From a virus, in the IMG/VR virus record IMGVR_UViG_3300036985_008099, positions 1-38,900 of that record: a DNA stretch of 38,900 nt. One strand, written 5' to 3'. Below the pieces are notes generated by a model that saw only the letters and a program-made list of their open reading frames with translations, had not been told where the DNA came from and made no database searches. Shown here piece by piece: positions 1 through 7,682 of this stretch. Within the stretch, counting starts at the first letter, position 1; each line of letters starts with the position of its first letter. A program made the translations under genes and the position numbers.

Positions 1-57
1 GGTGGCGAGTCGACCCCTATCCGGGTTTATTGCCCGGTGTTTGTGGGGTTGTGGGTC
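1..57. other. Left end, possible packaging (cos) region
   Basis: These bases precede the first credible start of the small terminase gene. They hold an imperfect inverted repeat at 21-37 (CCGGG, seven-base loop, CCCGG). In lambda-type phages the cos cleavage and terminase-binding sites sit immediately upstream of the small terminase gene, so this stretch and the GC-rich right end of the window are the natural candidates. That assignment is inference from position; no cos site is recognised directly. Confidence 0.3.
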
Positions 58-591
58 GTGACAAAGCGCGTCGACGCGCTGTCACACGCCCAGATCGCCG
101 CTCGGTCCGGAATCTCGGCCAACACGTGGCTCAAACACCGGCTTGCCGGCGCGCCGCGGCCAAAGGGCCAGAGCGAGGCCGCGATCGCGCGCTGGCTGCG
201 CGAGTATCAGTCGTGGCGACTGGCCAACGGCAAGGTCTCGTCGGAGGAGCGGGCCGCGGCGCGCTCTCAAGACAGCGACGCCGAGAACGACCACTGGACG
301 ACCGAGCGCAAGAAGTGGCTCGCCCAGTTGGCCAAGATCGAGTTCGCCGAGCGAATGCGCCAGCTCGTGCGCCGCGAGGACGTGATCGAGTTTGCATCGA
401 AGGCTGCGCTGACGGTCACGCACCGACTCAACTCGCTCGTCACCAAGATGGCCCCGCTGCTGATTGCGTGTCGCACGGTCGACGAGGCCGAGGAAATGCT
501 ACAGGCCGAAGTCGACGACGTGCTGGCCACGTTCCGTCGCGGCCTCGAACCACCAATGGAGGGACCGCGCCATGACGAACCTGCTGCTTGA
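37..591 (+). CDS. Terminase small subunit
   Basis: Probable DNA-recognition subunit of the packaging motor; it would bind the packaging site and recruit the large subunit. The 184-residue product has an N-terminal helix-turn-helix-like stretch (about residues 16-36, with QIAARSG then ISANTW), a charged linker, and a helical C-terminal half (about 85-160) suited to oligomerisation. It precedes and overlaps the large terminase by 20 bases, the usual Nu1-A arrangement. The start is undecided: in-frame GTG codons lie at 37, 43 and 58 and a TTG at 49, and none has a strong ribosome-binding site. GTG at 58 (VTKRVDALS) would give 177 residues. A segment around residues 86-123 recurs in a short early gene at 34590. 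The assignment rests on position and fold pattern, not on a conserved catalytic motif. Confidence 0.8.
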   Translation: MFVGLWVVTKRVDALSHAQIAARSGISANTWLKHRLAGAPRPKGQSEAAIARWLREYQSWRLANGKVSSEERAAARSQDSDAENDHWTTERKKWLAQLAKIEFAERMRQLVRREDVIEFASKAALTVTHRLNSLVTKMAPLLIACRTVDEAEEMLQAEVDDVLATFRRGLEPPMEGPRHDEPAA

Positions 592-2449
592 CCCCAGGAT
601 CCTGGACGGCTTTCGGCAACCGGAGCGCCTGTCAGTCAGCGAGTGGGCCGACGAACACCGGGTGCTCGACAACAAGGTCGCGGCCGAGCCCGGGCGCTGG
701 CGCACGGACCGGGCCCCGTATGCGCGCGAGTGGATGGACTCGGCCAGCACCAAGTGGGTCAGGCGCGTCACGATCATGGCCTCGACGCAGGTCGGCAAGA
801 CCGAGGCGGCCAACAACGTCATCGGGTACTTCGTCAGCCAGCAGCCCGCCCCGATCATGATGGTGCTGCCGCGCGCCGACGACGCCAAGGTCGCGCAGGC
901 CCGCCGCATCGTCCCGATGATTGACGCGTCGACCGCGCTGCGCGCCGAGCTGACTCCTCGAGCTCACGACGTCAGCCAGCGCGAGATCGTGTTCCGCCGA
1001 TCGATTGTGTATTTCCGCGCGGCCCAGTCACCGGCAGACCTCGCGTCGGTCCCGGTTCGTGTCGTGCTCGGCGACGAAACAGACAAGTGGCCGAGCTGGT
1101 CGGGGCGCGAGGCCTCGCCGCTCGCGCTCGTTCGCTCGCGCACCAACACGTTCCCGCGCTCGTACCTCGTGTTCCTCACGAGCACGCCGACAACTCGCGG
1201 CGGCCTCATCACGAAGGAGTTCGAGGACGGCGACCAGCGCCGGTTCTACGTGCCCTGCCCGCATTGTGGCCGGCACCAGGTCCTGAGCTGGCCGAACCTG
1301 CATTGGGACTCGGAGCGCATCCAGACCGCGGCCGACATGCGACTGGCGCGCGAGGCCTGGTTCGATTGCGTTCATTGCGCCAAGCGCATCGAGCAGAAGG
1401 ACAAGGCCCGCCTGCTCGGCGGTGGCATCTGGGTTCCCCGTCGTTGCACGGTCGAAGACTGGGTGGGGGGCGACCGCGAGCGCGACCGGGTCGAGCACCG
1501 GTCCTACCACTTGTGGGCCGCCTACTCGCCGTGGCTCGACTGGTGGCGCCTGGCCGCCAGCTTCCTGAAGGCCAAGGCCGAGGGCCCGGCCGAGATGATG
1601 GACTTCACCAACAGCTGGCTGGCCGAGGTCTGGGAAGACCGCCTCGAGCACGTCGGCGACGAAGCGCTGCACGCGTGCGTCGAGCAGCGTGCCCAGGGCG
1701 ACGTGCCCGAGGACGTGCTGGTCGTGACCGCGGCGGTCGACGTGCAGCTCGACCGCCTGGAGTGGTCCGTGCAGGGGTGGGGCCGGGACGAGGAGACGTG
1801 GGTGCTGGCCACCGGCCGGGCCAAGACGTTCGACGAGCTGACCGACGTGCTGATCCGGACCAGGTGGGGCAAGGGCCAGCTCGCGCCGAGGGCCATCGTG
1901 ATCGACTCGCGCTACCGGCGCGACGAGGTCTTGGACTGGTCGCGGCGCCACCAGCCGGTGGTCCGGATGATCGCGGGCGTCGAGCGCGACGAGCCCATCC
2001 CGTTCTCGACCAAGAAGCTCGACCGGCACCCGCGCACCGGGCAGGTCCTGCCCAACAGCACGCTGGTCTGGTCCGTGAACGTCAGCCTGTTCAAGGACAT
2101 GGTCGCGGCGCGCCTCGAGCTCGCCAGGTCTCACCCGAACGAACGCGGCGGCCGCATCCACCTGCCCAACGATCTGCCCGCAGACTGGCTCACGCAGCTC
2201 GGCAGCGAGCACAAGGTCATGGAGCGGAGCGGCGGCAGGGAGCGAAGCCGGTGGGTCAAGAAGCCCGGCCACCAACGCAACGAGGCCTGGGACTTGACCG
2301 TCTACAACCTGGCCGCGGCCCGCATGGTCCGGGTCGACACGCTGCGCAGTGACGTGGCCGCGCCCACGCCTCGAGCACAGCCGCCGCAGCGGCAGCGCCG
2401 GCACAACTCCTCGGCTCGGTTCCCCCACTTCGGCGCGGGAGGTAGGTGA
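572..2449 (+). CDS. Terminase large subunit, GpA family
   Basis: ATPase-nuclease that pumps and cuts phage DNA at the portal. The 625-residue protein has the family landmarks in order: the Walker A variant STQVGKTE at residues 71-78; Walker B VVLGDETDKW with acidic residues at about 168-169; a four-cysteine zinc knuckle typical of GpA proteins (CPHC, then CVHC, about 230-270); and a C-terminal nuclease domain with acidic motifs in TAAVDVQLDRLEW (about 390) and VIDSRYRRDEV (about 445), ending in RNEAWDLTVYNLAAAR. The start is ATG 572, preceded by GGAGGG at 557-562, overlapping the small subunit gene by 20 bases. Length is close to lambda gpA (641). The downstream gene overlaps its stop codon by one base. 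Confidence 0.96.
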   Translation: MTNLLLDPRILDGFRQPERLSVSEWADEHRVLDNKVAAEPGRWRTDRAPYAREWMDSASTKWVRRVTIMASTQVGKTEAANNVIGYFVSQQPAPIMMVLPRADDAKVAQARRIVPMIDASTALRAELTPRAHDVSQREIVFRRSIVYFRAAQSPADLASVPVRVVLGDETDKWPSWSGREASPLALVRSRTNTFPRSYLVFLTSTPTTRGGLITKEFEDGDQRRFYVPCPHCGRHQVLSWPNLHWDSERIQTAADMRLAREAWFDCVHCAKRIEQKDKARLLGGGIWVPRRCTVEDWVGGDRERDRVEHRSYHLWAAYSPWLDWWRLAASFLKAKAEGPAEMMDFTNSWLAEVWEDRLEHVGDEALHACVEQRAQGDVPEDVLVVTAAVDVQLDRLEWSVQGWGRDEETWVLATGRAKTFDELTDVLIRTRWGKGQLAPRAIVIDSRYRRDEVLDWSRRHQPVVRMIAGVERDEPIPFSTKKLDRHPRTGQVLPNSTLVWSVNVSLFKDMVAARLELARSHPNERGGRIHLPNDLPADWLTQLGSEHKVMERSGGRERSRWVKKPGHQRNEAWDLTVYNLAAARMVRVDTLRSDVAAPTPRAQPPQRQRRHNSSARFPHFGAGGR

Positions 2450-2700
2450 TGGTTCGGCGCATCGACGAGAGCGACGACACACAGCCGATCGTGCCGTTCG
2501 TCCCGTTCCGCTGTCCGGTCTGCGGTCGGCACAAACCCATCACGCACGGCGTCCGCGGCCGCATTCGTTACCACCGCTGCGCGGCCTGCGGCTGCAAGTA
2601 TCGGTCGTACGAGATGGAGATCGCCAAGGCCTATGACCAGCTGGGCTACCCACGCGTCACGTCCAGTCCGCCTGACGGACTCGGTGACGCCGCAGAGTGA
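2449..2700 (+). CDS. Small zinc-ribbon protein
   Basis: An 83-residue protein of unknown function. It carries two CxxC knuckles, CPVCGRHK near residue 23 and CAACGCKY near residue 44, spaced like a zinc ribbon, with an acidic N-terminus. ATG 2449 overlaps the terminase TGA by one base (TGATG) and is preceded by GGAGGTAGG, so it is translationally coupled to packaging. A GTG at 2446 is an alternative. It could be a transcription factor-like or nucleic-acid-binding accessory of packaging; nothing in the sequence decides. A strong terminator-like hairpin follows it. Confidence 0.75.
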   Translation: MVRRIDESDDTQPIVPFVPFRCPVCGRHKPITHGVRGRIRYHRCAACGCKYRSYEMEIAKAYDQLGYPRVTSSPPDGLGDAAE

Positions 2701-2762
2701 GCCCGCGCGCATAGCGTCCTGGCGTGCAGTCACGCGCATGGTTCGATGATCGATGTGAGGGG

Positions 2763-2795
2763 GTCCCGCCGGTGGCGAGCCGGCGGGACTTTTAT
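2763..2795 (+). terminator. Rho-independent terminator-like hairpin
   Basis: A perfect ten-base-pair stem (GTCCCGCCGG pairing with CCGGCGGGAC), a seven-base loop, and then TTTTAT at 2790-2795. It lies in the only sizeable gap (118 bases) between the terminase block and the next gene, in the middle of what should be one late transcript. Read-through by antitermination, or a separate promoter for the downstream gene, would be needed. No convincing promoter was seen in 2701-2762. Confidence 0.75.
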
Positions 2796-2818
2796 CTCTC
2801 GATCCGAGGCTCGGCCTG

Positions 2819-4882
2819 ATGGCCGTCAAGCCTTTCATCCTGACGTTCGGCCAGTCGAACGGCGGCGCGCACGCGGACTACTCGAGCTGGGAAGTGGCCA
2901 ACCCTGGGCTCGCGGTCGGGTTCACGGCCCTGTCGAGCAACTCGCCGACTGGCGGATACGCCGACGTCCTGGACATGCCAGGAACGTGGCCCAGCCGCTA
3001 CCAGAAGGCCGCGCTGAAGGGTCGGGCTGTCGCGGCCATCAGGTACCTGACGTTCTACAACCCGGTCGCGACGGGCCTGATCTACACCCAGTTCCCGCAC
3101 CGTGCGCTCGTCGCGACCATCATCTCGCACGACTCGGCCGCGACTTCGCTGTCCGTGCCCACGATCTGGCAATACTCGCCGGTCGGCCGAACCATCGTGC
3201 GTTCGAGGACCCGGACGGTGCACACGATCGGGGCCTGGGGCGGCGTGATCTCGCCGGCCCTCGGTGGCCAGATCGCGGTCTCGCCCGCGTTCGACCCGCC
3301 GCCGGCCGTTGGCGAGCAGATCGAATACGCCGTGCACGCCGGCGCCAACTCGGTCGACGCGACCAAGGTGGCGTTCGACATGCGGTTCGGCGGCGACTTC
3401 GGCGACGGCGTCTGGAACGCGTCGCTCGCCGGCCTTCGCGCCAGGTGTGTGGCCGGTGCCAATGCGGGAGTCAGCCGGACCATCAACGATGTGACGTTGG
3501 ACGGGTCCGTGATCGTGCAGGTCTCGTTCACGGCCGCCTGGTCGTCGATGCCTCAGGCAGGGGACCAGTTCGTCATCGAGCCGCACCCGCTGCCCGACGG
3601 GACGGCTGTGCCGTACGAGAAGTTCGGGGTCTTCCTGCCGTGGGCGGGACTTGAAGGCCAAGCTCTCGGCACGGCCCTCAGCATCACGGGCGCGGTCAGC
3701 GCCGGTGCCGGCCTCACGCGCTTGCTCGTGGCCAACACCATGCTGGCCAACGACGTGGTCCAGGTGACGGGCACGACCTCGTACAACGGGGACCCGCTGC
3801 TAGTCATGGCGCTGGACGCCTCCGGCATCACGGTGGCCAAGACGTTCGTCGCGACCGAGACCGGCACGCTGCGCGTCTACGGCAAGTCGAACCCTTACCC
3901 GCCCGGGTTCTCCTACCCGAACCACCACACGCAGCCGCCGCTCTACCAGCCGTTCCGCAGCGGTTCGCTGATGTATGGGGTCGGGGCCAAGTTCGCGAGC
4001 GCCCGTGCCGCGTACCACACGACGCTGGCCAACCTGCTGCAGGAGCGCCTCGGCGACACGATCTACGTCGCGTCGCTCGCGGTTGACGGGACCACGATCG
4101 CTCACAACGAGCTGTTCGCTCCGGTCACGACCGACGCGATCGGCTGGTTCGATCCGAGGCAGCAGCTTTCGTGGGCGCCGGGCGAACCGAACGGCTGCGC
4201 CCAACGCCTGCTCGATACGCTCGACGCGGCCATCGCGGCCGCCGCGCTCGAAGGCCACACGCTCGAGGTCAAGCTCGTGGTCTCGCCGTTGGGCGAGGGC
4301 GACAGCGCGTTCGCTTGGAGTGCGCCGCGCTTCGCCGCCGGCCTTCGCATGTTGAAGGGCTGGGTCCGCGACGCGCTCAAGAGCCGCGACCTGTGGCCCG
4401 GCGACGCCGATGAGATCCCGTGGGTCTGGCCCAAGATCCGCGAGGCCGCGCCCTGGACCTACGCCACCACGATCAACACGGCCATCGAGGCCGAGGTCGA
4501 GGCCGACCGGTATCTCGCGACGTGCGAGGTCTCGGACCTGACGGTCCTGACCGAGGTCGGGGGCAACGTGCACTACGACGGCACGTCCGTCACGGCGCTG
4601 GCCAACCGGGTCATGGCCGCGTGGGAAGTGGCGCGCCTCGGCACGCCGGTCGCCGTCGCGTCGCCCGCGTCGGTCACGACCGCGCCGAGCGACACGCCCG
4701 AAGCCATCCTGGCCGCGATCGACGCGGCCATTCGAAGTGGTGGCGACGTGGCCGCCTACACGGTCAACGGTCGCACGGTCCAGCTCCGGTCACTGACCGA
4801 GCTGATCACGGCCCGCAAGTACTACGAGGCCCAGCAGGCGCGCTCGCGCGGACTGCGCAGGACCAAGGTCAGGTTCCGATGA
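2819..4882 (+). CDS. SASA/SGNH-type esterase fused to a gpW-like head-tail connector
   Basis: A two-part 687-residue protein. The N-terminal ~600 residues resemble the sialate O-acetylesterase (SASA) branch of SGNH hydrolases: nucleophile block FGQSN with Ser13, a GEGD block near residue 490 in place of the usual QGESD, and a C-terminal NVHYDG block with His near 585. The Asp normally three residues before that His appears to be Gly. A poorly conserved stretch of about 150-330 looks like an inserted beta domain. The last ~60 residues (from about 628) look like lambda gpW: a helix, a short beta hairpin (YTVNGRTVQL), a second helix, and a basic tail ending RRTKVRFR. Lambda W lies between A and B, exactly as here. 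The stop codon overlaps the portal start (ATGA). Start ATG 2819 follows GAGG near 2806. The gpW assignment is by pattern and position. Confidence 0.75.
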   Translation: MAVKPFILTFGQSNGGAHADYSSWEVANPGLAVGFTALSSNSPTGGYADVLDMPGTWPSRYQKAALKGRAVAAIRYLTFYNPVATGLIYTQFPHRALVATIISHDSAATSLSVPTIWQYSPVGRTIVRSRTRTVHTIGAWGGVISPALGGQIAVSPAFDPPPAVGEQIEYAVHAGANSVDATKVAFDMRFGGDFGDGVWNASLAGLRARCVAGANAGVSRTINDVTLDGSVIVQVSFTAAWSSMPQAGDQFVIEPHPLPDGTAVPYEKFGVFLPWAGLEGQALGTALSITGAVSAGAGLTRLLVANTMLANDVVQVTGTTSYNGDPLLVMALDASGITVAKTFVATETGTLRVYGKSNPYPPGFSYPNHHTQPPLYQPFRSGSLMYGVGAKFASARAAYHTTLANLLQERLGDTIYVASLAVDGTTIAHNELFAPVTTDAIGWFDPRQQLSWAPGEPNGCAQRLLDTLDAAIAAAALEGHTLEVKLVVSPLGEGDSAFAWSAPRFAAGLRMLKGWVRDALKSRDLWPGDADEIPWVWPKIREAAPWTYATTINTAIEAEVEADRYLATCEVSDLTVLTEVGGNVHYDGTSVTALANRVMAAWEVARLGTPVAVASPASVTTAPSDTPEAILAAIDAAIRSGGDVAAYTVNGRTVQLRSLTELITARKYYEAQQARSRGLRRTKVRFR

Positions 4883-6549
4883 AGCGCGCGACCAGCCAGC
4901 TGCCGCGCAAGGGCATCTACGACGGCGTCCGTGGCCGCCTCGCCAAGGCGGTCGACGCGGCCGTCGGCCTGGTCGCACCGCGCCTCGCGCACGAGTGGCG
5001 CCGCGCCCGCGTCCGGTCCGAGGCCTTGCTCGCGTTCGAAGCCGCGCGCATCTCGCGCCTGAACCCGTCGCAATCGAGCAGCAGCGCGGACGGCGAGATC
5101 CTGGCCGACCTGCCGCAGCTGCGCGCGCAGTGCCGCCAGCTCGTGCAGAACGACGGCCACGCCGCGTCGGCGATCGCGATCCTGTGCGAGGCAATCGTGG
5201 GCGACGGGATCCGGCCCCAGTCGGTCGCGACCGCGAAGGGCACGGGCCTGTCCGACGCCGAGCTGTTGGCCTGGCGCGAAGCGTGCAACGCCGAGTGGGC
5301 ACGCTGGGCCGAGCAGGCTGACGCCACCCAGTTCGGCACGTTCTACGACCTGCAGGACCTGGCCCTGCGCCACCTGATCGTCGATGGCGAGTGCTTCGGC
5401 CACACGGTCATGGACCGGGCCGGAGACGTCTGGGCTGAGCTGCTCGACCCGGACCGCATCGAGTCACCCGGTCGGTTCGACACCGCGACCATCCGGGGCG
5501 GCGTCGAGCTCGGCGAGCGCGGCGAGCGCGTCGCGTTCCACGTGCTCGATCACCACCCCGATGACATGCTGCTCTACGGTGCCAAGGGCTCGTGGAACCC
5601 GACCCGCATCGCGGCGAAGGACGGCCGGTTCTCCATGATGCAGCACGGCCTGCGCCGGCAACGCGCCGGCCAGACGCGCGGCGTGCCGTGGCTGGCGCCC
5701 GGCATCGAGTGCCTGCGCCACCTGCACCACTACCTCAGCAGCGAGCTGATCGCGGCCAGGGCCAGCAGCAACTACGCGCTCTTCATCAAGCGCAACGTCA
5801 GCGACCTCGACCAGGACATCCTGCCCGTGCAGGGCCAGGAGGATGCGGGGCGCAACCAGGACTTCCACGAGTTCCTCGAACCCGGCACGATCGAGTACCT
5901 GAACGAGGGCGAGGAGCCCGTGCCGTTCAGCCCCAATCGGCCCGGCAGCTCGTTCGGCCCGTTCGTCGAGAGGATGCTCCGCGCGATCGCGATCACGGTC
6001 GGGATCAGCTATGAGGTCCTGACCAAGGACCTGGGCAGGATGAACCTGTCGTCGGCTCGCGCCATGTTCCGCGAGCTGCACAAGAACTACGACCGCGGCC
6101 GCTCGCTGCTCAACCGCAGCTGGAACGGACCGTGGTGGCGCAACGTGATCCTGGCTGGAGTCGCGACGGGTCGTATCCAGGCGCCGCGCCGGTTCCTGGA
6201 CCGCATCGACGCGTTCCTCGCGGTCCGGTGGGTCGCGCCCGCATACGGCTTCGTCGACCCGGTCACGGACGTCGAGGGCAGCCGCGCCGCGGTCGAGGCC
6301 AACCTGTCGACGCCGCAAGAGGAGTCCGCGCGCTACGGCCAGGACTACGAGCACGTCCTGACCGAGCGAGCCCGCGCCTATCAGCGCGCTGCCGAGCTCG
6401 AGGCCGAGTACGGGCTGGAGCCCGGCACGCTCACGAAGGAATCACCGACGCGTTCCGAGAGCGCGTCCACAGCTCCGAGCGAACCGACCGGCGGCGACTC
6501 GGACCCGAACCAAGACCAGGAGGACAGCGATGGCCCCGATGACGAGTGA
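4879..6549 (+). CDS. Portal protein, lambda GpB family
   Basis: Forms the dodecameric ring at the capsid vertex through which DNA enters and leaves. The 556-residue product shows the lambda-type portal pattern: an N-terminal SADGEILADLPQLRAQCRQL segment, then NDGHAASAIAILCEAIVGDGI, DGECFGHTVMD, an LLDPDRIESP turn, and the C-terminal LGRMNLSSARAMFRELHKNY helix; it ends in an acidic, disordered tail. Length matches lambda gpB (533). ATG 4879 overlaps the upstream TGA by four bases, so translation is coupled to the gpW fusion. The 3' end overlaps the protease gene by 20 bases. Confidence 0.95.
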   Translation: MKRATSQLPRKGIYDGVRGRLAKAVDAAVGLVAPRLAHEWRRARVRSEALLAFEAARISRLNPSQSSSSADGEILADLPQLRAQCRQLVQNDGHAASAIAILCEAIVGDGIRPQSVATAKGTGLSDAELLAWREACNAEWARWAEQADATQFGTFYDLQDLALRHLIVDGECFGHTVMDRAGDVWAELLDPDRIESPGRFDTATIRGGVELGERGERVAFHVLDHHPDDMLLYGAKGSWNPTRIAAKDGRFSMMQHGLRRQRAGQTRGVPWLAPGIECLRHLHHYLSSELIAARASSNYALFIKRNVSDLDQDILPVQGQEDAGRNQDFHEFLEPGTIEYLNEGEEPVPFSPNRPGSSFGPFVERMLRAIAITVGISYEVLTKDLGRMNLSSARAMFRELHKNYDRGRSLLNRSWNGPWWRNVILAGVATGRIQAPRRFLDRIDAFLAVRWVAPAYGFVDPVTDVEGSRAAVEANLSTPQEESARYGQDYEHVLTERARAYQRAAELEAEYGLEPGTLTKESPTRSESASTAPSEPTGGDSDPNQDQEDSDGPDDE

Positions 6550-7618
6550 GTTGTTGCGCGAGTCCGACACGGGCCTTGTCCAGATCCCGAAGTCAGCGTT
6601 TCAGCTGAAGGACCAGGACAGCGGCGTCGAGATCGCGAAGGGCGACGAGAAGAAGTCGCGCAAGTTCAGCATGGTCGCGACGTCGGGCAAGCCGCTCGCG
6701 CACTGGTGGTTCGGCACGCTCGTGATCGACCTGGCCGGCATCGCGATGAAGCAGCAGCTGCCGGTCCTCAAGGACCACGACACCAACCAGCGCATCGGGT
6801 TCACCTCGTCGCTGAAGGTCGAGGAGCGCGGCCTGGTCGCCGAGGGCCAGCTGCTCAGCAACCAGTTCGCGCAAGAGGTCCTGGCTGACCACGCGGACGG
6901 GTTCCCCTGGCAAGCCTCGATCTACCTGCAGGCCTCGCGCATCCAGTATCTCGAGGAGGGCGAGTCGGCCACCGTGAACGGCCACCAGGTCGACGGGCCT
7001 GCCGCGATCTTCCGCGAGTCGACCCTGCGCGAAGTGACGTTCTGCGCGCTCGGCGTCGACGACGACACCTCTGCCACTCCGATGTCGGCCGCATTGGCCG
7101 ACACGGTGGCGGTCCACCTCAGCAAGAGGGATTCCAGCATGACGAAGCCCGAGGCCCCCGTGGCCAACAAGACGGCGCCGGCCCCGGCGCCGCAGGACAT
7201 CTCCGCACAGCTCGCCACCGCGCAGCACGAAGGCGCGACAGCCGAACGCCAGCGCGTCCTCGCGATCCTGGCCCAGACCGGTGAGGGGCAGCACGAGCTG
7301 GCCCTGAGCCTCATCGACACGGGCAAGTCGCTGCAAGAAGCACTGCTCGCGATCAACCAAGACCTGCGAGCCAAGCTCGCGGTCAAGCCCCAGGCGGGCG
7401 CCGAGCCCAGCGTGTCGCTGGCCCGTGGCAACACGGCCAACGTCGTGACCGACAGCAAGGCCTCGAGACTCGCGGCCATGCCCGAGGGCGAGACCAAGTG
7501 GCGCGCCGAGTTCGACGCGTCGGCCGAGCTGCAGCAAGAGTTCGGTGGCGATGTCGAGGTCTTCCTCGGGTTCAAGCGGAACGAGGTCAACCAGAAGGTC
7601 GCGAAGAGCAAGGACTGA
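6530..7618 (+). CDS. Prohead protease with C-terminal scaffold domain
   Basis: Capsid maturation serine protease of the S78-like type joined to a scaffold. A likely triad is His83 in LKDHD, Ser130 in WQASIY, and Glu168 in LREVTFCALG, the last matching the 'LxEVS' strand of the family; ERGLVAEGQL at 99-108 is also typical. From about residue 200 the protein turns into an Ala/Pro/Gln-rich linker and a helical segment (AERQRVLAIL and following) expected of a scaffold. Start ATG 6530 follows CAGGAGGA and overlaps the portal gene. An in-frame ATG at residue 204 with its own ribosome-binding site may yield the scaffold alone, as lambda C yields Nu3. A perfect hairpin covers the stop codon. Confidence 0.88.
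   Translation: MAPMTSELLRESDTGLVQIPKSAFQLKDQDSGVEIAKGDEKKSRKFSMVATSGKPLAHWWFGTLVIDLAGIAMKQQLPVLKDHDTNQRIGFTSSLKVEERGLVAEGQLLSNQFAQEVLADHADGFPWQASIYLQASRIQYLEEGESATVNGHQVDGPAAIFRESTLREVTFCALGVDDDTSATPMSAALADTVAVHLSKRDSSMTKPEAPVANKTAPAPAPQDISAQLATAQHEGATAERQRVLAILAQTGEGQHELALSLIDTGKSLQEALLAINQDLRAKLAVKPQAGAEPSVSLARGNTANVVTDSKASRLAAMPEGETKWRAEFDASAELQQEFGGDVEVFLGFKRNEVNQKVAKSKD
7139..7618 (+). CDS. Probable free scaffold protein from an internal start
   Basis: In the protease frame, ATG 7139 (MTKPEAPVANK) is preceded by AAGAGGG at 7124-7130 with an eight-base spacer, better than many true starts in this window. It falls exactly where the protease domain ends and would give a 159-residue Ala/Gln/Glu-rich helical protein. 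Lambda makes its scaffold Nu3 from an in-frame start inside gene C in the same map position. The evidence is the ribosome-binding site and the domain boundary; expression is inferred. Confidence 0.6.
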   Translation: MTKPEAPVANKTAPAPAPQDISAQLATAQHEGATAERQRVLAILAQTGEGQHELALSLIDTGKSLQEALLAINQDLRAKLAVKPQAGAEPSVSLARGNTANVVTDSKASRLAAMPEGETKWRAEFDASAELQQEFGGDVEVFLGFKRNEVNQKVAKSKD

Positions 7619-7638
7619 CCCGACCGGTTCGGGTCAGT
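7614..7638 (+). other. Perfect hairpin over the protease stop codon
   Basis: ACTGACCCGA at 7614-7623 pairs perfectly with TCGGGTCAGT at 7629-7638 around a five-base loop. The stem contains the protease stop codon. No T-run follows, so it is not an ordinary intrinsic terminator. It could be an mRNA processing or stability element separating low-level protease and scaffold from the abundant capsid message. Confidence 0.55.
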
Positions 7639-7682
7639 GAGCAGCGAGCAGAGCGAGAGAACACACAAACACGGAGATACAG

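Noticed and set aside
1028-2482. Long open frame on the minus strand across the terminase large subunit (484 codons).
   Set aside because: It lies antisense to an unmistakable GpA terminase. Long antisense frames are expected at this GC content, and the translated product is low-complexity Arg/Pro/Ala without domains.
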